Made by a program: the position numbers and the translations under genes. From positions 124,001-188,000 of the forward strand of contig JAEZST010000011.1 in the NCBI GenBank assembly GCA_023443865.1: 64,000 nt of DNA, read 5' to 3'. Below are positions 60,462 to 64,000 of the stretch, piece by piece. Each line of letters starts with the position of its first letter. Position 1 is the stretch's first letter. Origin of the DNA: Spirochaetota bacterium (GTDB lineage Bacteria > Spirochaetota > Spirochaetia > Treponematales > Treponemataceae). Under the pieces are notes generated by a model. It worked only from the letters and a program-made list of their open reading frames with translations. It ran no database searches and had not been told where the DNA came from.

Positions 60462-60812
60462 GAACTTTTCTTTATTCCATATAGAATTCCGGTAATAGTA
60501 AACAAGTTATCCACAGGATTTCCGCACGATAAAACTTAAATATTCTGCAAATCTATATCTGACAAGAATTTCACCGGAAAAGCCCAACGGAACTCGGATT
60601 CTCTCCCGAAAGAGGATAAATCTATATATAACAAGTATTTATTAACAATATTAGCATATTGCGAATTTGGGGATATCGCCACGACGTATGGAAATAGAAT
60701 AAGGCCTTTGTATTTTCCCGAACTTTCCCCGATATTTTCAACAAGTTATCCACAGGCACCTATAATGGATGGAATGTTTCACCAAACAAGGCAAATGTCA
60801 ACGAAAAACGCA
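60462..60812. other. AT-rich intergenic region with two perfect DnaA boxes
   Basis: No gene is seen. TTATCCACA occurs at 60507-60515 and 60746-60754 in the same orientation, each inside an identical 17-bp block AACAAGTTATCCACAGG (60501-60517 and 60740-60756). Between them is a very AT-rich stretch (~60610-60665). A direct repeat is also present, AATCTATATcTGACAAGaATTT near 60551 and AATCTATATATAACAAGTATTT near 60620. The motif ACAAG recurs six times from 60458 to 60786. These resemble replication-origin or DnaA-controlled sequences, but no dnaA or dnaN gene is in the window. Confidence 0.55.
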
Positions 60813-60842
60813 AAAAAAAAGACCGGTTAACAACCGGTCTTT
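60812..60842 (-). terminator. Intrinsic terminator of the STAS protein gene
   Basis: A perfect 11-bp stem (60818-60828 with 60832-60842), 3-nt loop, followed on the minus strand by a run of nine Ts. Confidence 0.93.
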
Positions 60843-60862
60843 CGGATGGCCCAGAAGGCTCA

Positions 60863-61414
60863 TTACCCCAGGAATACCTGGCCATTATTATCGATCGCGA
60901 GAATCGTTTTACACTCGGAACAACGGAAGCGGCCGGCCTTTGTGGCCTTGAGCTTCTTCGAACAGATGGGACACGCGAAAATCTTCGGGAAAACCTCCGA
61001 CTTCACCTCTATGCCGCTCGACTTGAAAAAATCGATAGAGTCGGCAAGGGAGTCCTTGATATTGAAGAATTGCGAAAACCCGAGCAGCTGAAAGACTTCG
61101 TAAACCTTCGGCTGGATCTCAAGCAATACCACGTCGCCGCCTTTCGGCTTGACGGTCTTGAGAAAGGCAGTAAACGATCCGATACCGGTGGACGAGACGT
61201 AGTTGAGGGCGCCACAATTAAAAATAAGCCGGTTAAAGCCGGCTTCAACAACCTTAGAGACCCGCTTCTGGAAAAAACTGGAGTTGTATGTGTCGATATA
61301 ACCGTTTAGGAATAATACTATGCATCCGTCAACGTCGTTAACTTTCTCCAACCGGATTTTCAGGCTATCGTCTTTCTCCTCATCGAATCCGGGGATAATA
61401 CTGTTGTTATTCAT
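60863..61414 (-). CDS. STAS-domain anti-sigma factor antagonist-like protein with C-terminal zinc ribbon
   Basis: 183 residues with Shine-Dalgarno TAGGAGT. The STAS domain (~20-120) has LFLNGYIDTYNSSFFQKRVSKVVEAG and the phosphorylatable-serine loop NYVSSTGIGSFTAFLKTVKPKGGDVVLLEI. A C-terminal zinc ribbon follows: FACPICSKKLKATKAGRFRCSECKTILAID (two CxxC). STAS antagonists of the SpoIIAA/RsbV type bind serine kinases of partner-switching systems; no kinase or PP2C gene is nearby. The added zinc ribbon is unusual and may mediate protein or nucleic-acid binding. Confidence 0.87.
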   Translation of the reverse strand: MNNNSIIPGFDEEKDDSLKIRLEKVNDVDGCIVLFLNGYIDTYNSSFFQKRVSKVVEAGFNRLIFNCGALNYVSSTGIGSFTAFLKTVKPKGGDVVLLEIQPKVYEVFQLLGFSQFFNIKDSLADSIDFFKSSGIEVKSEVFPKIFACPICSKKLKATKAGRFRCSECKTILAIDNNGQVFLG

Positions 61415-61459
61415 AGCACTCCTACCGTCCAGATTATCGGTCTTTTCTCTAATATCATT

Positions 61460-61488
61460 ACTATAAACATATTAAAAATAATTGTCAA
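61460..61488 (-). promoter_or_regulatory. Strong promoter of the STAS protein gene
   Basis: TTGACA (complement of 61483-61488), AT-rich 17-nt spacer, TATAGT (complement of 61460-61465). The leader is ~35-40 nt with a Shine-Dalgarno. The -35 overlaps the 3' end of the SDR gene. Confidence 0.75.
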
Positions 61489-62198
61489 ATGAACTTTGGC
61501 TCCCAACCCTTGTCGGATCTGAGCGCCAGCCCGTTAAAAAGCGGCCGTTTTAGCACGAAAATCGCCGTTTCAACCAGTTCTTCCCTGGTTATCAACGCCC
61601 CGTCCGGCGATTTTGCCGCCAAGACCTGAGCAAGATCGTCGCCAAGGCTACCGGTATCGACAAAGCCGGGACACAGTACATTACACGATATACCCTCGTT
61701 GCCGTACGCGAGGGATACCGATTTTGCGAGACTCGATAACCCGGTCTTTACCGCGCCATACGCGGCGTTCGTCAGGAAACCGCGCGCTTCATCGGTGCGA
61801 GTGCCGCCAAAAAGCAGTATCCGCCCCCAGGCGGACGCCCTCATGGACGGAAGCGCGGCAGAAACCAGGCTTCCGGGAAAGCCGAGGTTCACCGAAGCTA
61901 GACGCTCCCAATCTTCCGCCGTCGTTTCATGCAAGGGCTTTTGGAGGAAGGGACCCCATACAATACATAATATATCCGTGTCTCGCGCAAGTTCAAGGGT
62001 TTTTTCTCTCCCCAGGGCGCTTTCAAGGTCCATTTTCTCCATTTTTACCCGGGACAGGTCAATATCGCCGGCAGTTGCCCCGCGACCGACGGCCGTGACG
62101 GCGGCTCCCTCGGAAACCAGGGCGGAGGAGAGAACGGCACCGATACCCGAGGTGCCCCCCACGACCAAGGCTCGTTTCCCCGAAAGGCTTAAGTTCAT
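61485..62198 (-). CDS. Short-chain dehydrogenase/reductase
   Basis: 237 residues from ATG 62198. NAD(P)-binding ALVVGGTSGIGAVLSSALVSEG, then ILCIVWGPF in place of the usual NNAG, and the catalytic YxxxK in NAAYGAVKTGLSSLAKS. The usual catalytic Ser strand reads ILLFGGTRT, with Gly/Thr at the Ser position, so activity or mechanism may differ. NVLCPGFVDTGSL is the normal SDR PGxxxT. Substrate unknown. Leaderless promoter TTGTTG-17-TATCAT lies 6 nt before the ATG, back to back with the methyltransferase promoter. Confidence 0.82.
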   Translation of the reverse strand: MNLSLSGKRALVVGGTSGIGAVLSSALVSEGAAVTAVGRGATAGDIDLSRVKMEKMDLESALGREKTLELARDTDILCIVWGPFLQKPLHETTAEDWERLASVNLGFPGSLVSAALPSMRASAWGRILLFGGTRTDEARGFLTNAAYGAVKTGLSSLAKSVSLAYGNEGISCNVLCPGFVDTGSLGDDLAQVLAAKSPDGALITREELVETAIFVLKRPLFNGLALRSDKGWEPKFI

Positions 62199-62256
62199 TC
62201 CATAATGATAACCCACGGCGATTGACACAACAAGACGCATGGGGGAAAATCCGCCC
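62199..62256. promoter_or_regulatory. Third compact divergent leaderless promoter region
   Basis: Minus: TTGTTG (complement of 62228-62233), 17-nt spacer, TATCAT (complement of 62205-62210), 6 nt, ATG 62198. Plus: TTGACA (62222-62227), 17-nt spacer, GAAAAT (62245-62250, weak), 6 nt, GTG 62257. The two -35 boxes abut. Confidence 0.55.
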
Positions 62257-62997
62257 GTGAAAAGACTCCCCTGTTCGATAATTCTGTGCCGTCCAGAAGA
62301 AAGCGGCAATGTGGGCTCGGTATGCAGAGCGATGAAGACCATGGGCTGCTATGATCTGAGGATAGTGGGCGATAAGGAAAGCTATGACGAAGAACGCGTC
62401 AGGATCATGTCGGTTCACGCCTTCGATATCTGGAAGGAAGCCCGCTTCTTTCCGCCGACCGTAGACGGCTTATCCCGCGCCATGGCCGATTGCGCCGTAT
62501 CGGCGGGAACCACGCGCCGGATGGGGCAAAAAAGAAAATCGTGGGGCATGACCCCCGACCAATTCGCGAACCTCGCGCGGGAAACGGGCAGCGACGGCAC
62601 GATAGGCCTCGTATTCGGCAATGAACGGACGGGATTAACGGACGAGGAGTTAGCGCGTTGCGCCCTCGCCGTCAATATCCCCTCAAACCCGGATTTTCCT
62701 TCCCTAAACCTTTCTCACGCCGTACAGATCATGACGTATACCCTCTTTCGGGCCTTCGACGAGCGGAAACGGGGGTACGATCCCGTTACGCTGGAACGGC
62801 TTGAAGGAGGTATCCGATCGATAACCGACGACATAGACAGAATGGGGCTATACCGGAAACCGGGACTGGAAGGCAACGCCCGGTTTCTCCAAGGCATTCT
62901 CGCGCGGGCCCAGGTATCCGAAGGAGAACTCGCCCGGCTGGAAAAGCTGTTCCAGCGCATGGCTTGGATTAAAAGCGAATCTGCTCGGGATAAATGA
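62257..62997 (+). CDS. TrmJ-like SPOUT tRNA 2'-O-methyltransferase
   Basis: 246 residues from GTG 62257 (ATG 62239 gives 252 and lies in the promoter spacer). The N-terminal IILCRPEESGNVGSVCRAMKTMGCYDLRIV and knot motifs IGLVFGNERTGLTDEELARCALAVNIPSNPDFPSLNLSHAVQIM are the TrmJ/TrmH-group 1 signatures. A C-terminal helical domain (ARFLQGILARAQVSEGELARLEKLFQRM) is present, as in TrmJ. It probably 2'-O-methylates position 32 of tRNAs. The 3' end overlaps the convergent sigma-54 activator gene by 29 nt. Confidence 0.85.
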   Translation: MKRLPCSIILCRPEESGNVGSVCRAMKTMGCYDLRIVGDKESYDEERVRIMSVHAFDIWKEARFFPPTVDGLSRAMADCAVSAGTTRRMGQKRKSWGMTPDQFANLARETGSDGTIGLVFGNERTGLTDEELARCALAVNIPSNPDFPSLNLSHAVQIMTYTLFRAFDERKRGYDPVTLERLEGGIRSITDDIDRMGLYRKPGLEGNARFLQGILARAQVSEGELARLEKLFQRMAWIKSESARDK

Positions 62998-64000
62998 CTT
63001 CTCCCTCGCTACCCGACGCAGCCCGCGCCAGGCAGCCGAAAAGTTGCCGAACGTTGCCCGGCCAAGTGTATCCGTGCAGCTTGTCCAGGGCGTTCGACGA
63101 AAGCACTTTATTCTGCCCGTTCAGGCAGGAAGCCGCCAGCTGGGGGATATCTTCCCGGTGTTCGCGCAGCGGCGGTATTTCAATCCGTATCACGTCGAGC
63201 CTATAAAAGAGATCGGCCCGGAAAGCGCCGTCGCCTATTAACGCGGACAGGTTCCGGTTTGTCGCGGAAATGAGCCTGAAATTGACGGGTATTGAATCCC
63301 GGGCGCCGACCCTCGTTACCTCGCCCTCTTCCAGCACCCGCAAAAGCTTGGGCTGAAGGGCGGGGTCCAGTTCCCCGATCTCGTCCAAAAAGGCCGTCCC
63401 GCCGTCCGCCTGCTCGAAGAGTCCGGGCGCGTCGACCGCATCGGTAAACGCGCCCCTCACGGTGCCGAAAAGCAGGCCGTCGGCCAGGGCAAAGGGCAAA
63501 CAGCTCACGTTAATCGCCTTAAAGCGGCCAGTGGAGACCGCGGAATGCCGGTGCAGCAAACGCGCGACTAAATCCTTTCCGCAACCGGTTTCCCCGCTGA
63601 TAAGAACGGGATCGCGACGCGGCCGAAGCCTGACGATTTCGCTCCTGAGACGGGCAATAGCGGGGCTGGAACCGAGCAGGATTTCGGCCAGGGAATCGAC
63701 TTCGGGTCGGGAAGGTTCGGGGGACAGCGCGCAGGCGTCGAAGAAGCGTTCAATCCGTTCCCGAAGCGCGGGAAAATCGTAGGGTATGTGAAAGTAGCCG
63801 CAGGCGCCTATGGAACGGGAATATTCAAGAAAGCAAAAGGAATACTCGCGGCTAAGGATAAAAAGGGGCGGGCGGCGGGGGTTGGCGTTCAGGTCGGCCA
63901 ACAAGTCAAGGACCCAAACGCCGGTCAACGCGATATCGAACAGTATGAAATCAAAGGTTTCCTCGAAGATCAGCGCCACGACGCGGTCGGGAGCCGAGGG
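62969..64000 (-). CDS. Sigma-54-dependent activator lacking a DNA-binding domain, cut by window edge
   Basis: 343 residues are visible; the N terminus lies beyond base 64000. The receiver-like part shows FDFILFDIALTGVWVLDLL with a candidate phospho-Asp. The AAA+ domain has SGETGCGKDLVAR (Walker A), LLFGTVRGAFTDA (GAFTGA loop with Gly to Asp), GGTAFLDEIGELD (Walker B), RADLFYRLDV (sensor/arginine finger) and YTWPGNVRQLFGCLARA. The protein stops at YPEQIRF, ~15 residues after the AAA+ domain, so the usual Fis-type HTH is missing. It would have to act from solution or through a partner. Confidence 0.85.
   Translation of the reverse strand, partial: PSAPDRVVALIFEETFDFILFDIALTGVWVLDLLADLNANPRRPPLFILSREYSFCFLEYSRSIGACGYFHIPYDFPALRERIERFFDACALSPEPSRPEVDSLAEILLGSSPAIARLRSEIVRLRPRRDPVLISGETGCGKDLVARLLHRHSAVSTGRFKAINVSCLPFALADGLLFGTVRGAFTDAVDAPGLFEQADGGTAFLDEIGELDPALQPKLLRVLEEGEVTRVGARDSIPVNFRLISATNRNLSALIGDGAFRADLFYRLDVIRIEIPPLREHREDIPQLAASCLNGQNKVLSSNALDKLHGYTWPGNVRQLFGCLARAASGSEGEVIYPEQIRF

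Noticed and set aside
60462..60812. Annotation of the DnaA-box region as oriC
   Set aside because: Only two perfect boxes are seen, dnaA/dnaN are absent, and gene orientation does not switch clearly here. It is kept as an uncharacterised region and a finding.
1..64000. tRNA, rRNA, CRISPR arrays, insertion sequences, integrases or prophage genes
   Set aside because: None was found on reading both strands; no repeated spacer pattern, transposase motif or T-loop/cloverleaf was recognised. Short tRNAs could be missed without a dedicated scan.

Overview
The window is about 64 kb of a GC-rich bacterial chromosome with dense, operon-organised genes. There are no insertion sequences, phage genes, CRISPR arrays, tRNAs or rRNAs that I could see. 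The gene set points to a spirochaete of the Treponema/Spirochaeta group. Supporting points are a MurA with Asp in place of the catalytic Cys, a large spirochaete-type protein of unknown function upstream of ribokinase, CheR/CheB, a FliL-like protein and lipoproteins with relaxed lipoboxes. Species-level assignment is not possible from the sequence alone. A complete LptA/LptB/LptC cluster suggests an outer membrane with a lipopolysaccharide-like lipid, unlike T. pallidum.

Layout. 1-5.2 kb: AddB-like (cut by the window edge) and AddA-like recombination nuclease-helicase. 5.3-8.2 kb: adenosine-deaminase-like hydrolase and MnmG. 8.3-11.7 kb: thiamine ABC transporter ThiB-ThiP-ThiQ under a TPP riboswitch whose 3' end contains the ThiB ribosome binding site. 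11.8-15.4 kb: PfkB sugar/nucleoside kinase, a TIGR02757 protein, and a TrmB-type regulator coupled to a branched-chain aminotransferase. 15.5-19.1 kb: RNase Y and LptB-LptA-LptC. 19.2-21.3 kb: CheR-CheB. 21.3-23.7 kb: an operon of bifunctional-nuclease protein, TPR protein, a YmdB-like protein lacking several metal ligands, and RseC. 23.8-26.5 kb: polyprenyl synthase, RlmE, LysM/M23 endopeptidase lipoprotein. 26.5-29.8 kb: HflX, FliL-like protein, small membrane protein, ECF sigma factor, zinc-finger anti-sigma factor. 29.9-32.2 kb: a two-TM protein with a 13-copy acidic hexapeptide repeat. 32.2-37.4 kb: HAD phosphatase, NUDIX, thioesterase, PHP phosphatase, ribokinase, and the large protein of unknown function. 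37.4-40.5 kb: Rex repressor followed by SerC and SerA. 40.7-45.6 kb: lytic transglycosylase, GH5 glycosidase, PtsN, a hypothetical protein, a candidate noncoding RNA, and a radical SAM protein. 45.7-51.4 kb: MalQ and a giant GH13 protein. 51.5-57.6 kb: a 44-residue protein, ThrC, LysO-like exporter, DUF2156 protein, peptidase T, MurA. 57.6-64 kb: a pair of unrecognised membrane proteins, an AT-rich region with two perfect DnaA boxes, a STAS/zinc-ribbon protein, an SDR, a TrmJ-like methyltransferase, and the 3' part of a sigma-54 activator that ends without a DNA-binding domain.

The most striking global signal is transcriptional. About fifteen genes that begin transcription units have no Shine-Dalgarno sequence. 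Instead a -35/-10 promoter sits so that the start codon lies 6-8 nt after the -10 hexamer, predicting leaderless mRNAs. Two divergent pairs (13.6 and 33.5 kb) pack two such promoters back to back into about 64 bp, with the two -35 boxes overlapping in one heptamer, and a third (62.2 kb) is nearly the same. These promoter positions also decide several start codons (GTG at 13624, 34790 and probably 62257). Other items worth following are the candidate RNA at 44.35-44.63 kb, the DnaA-box/AT-rich region at 60.5-60.8 kb, the degenerate YmdB-like protein and the DNA-binding-less sigma-54 activator.
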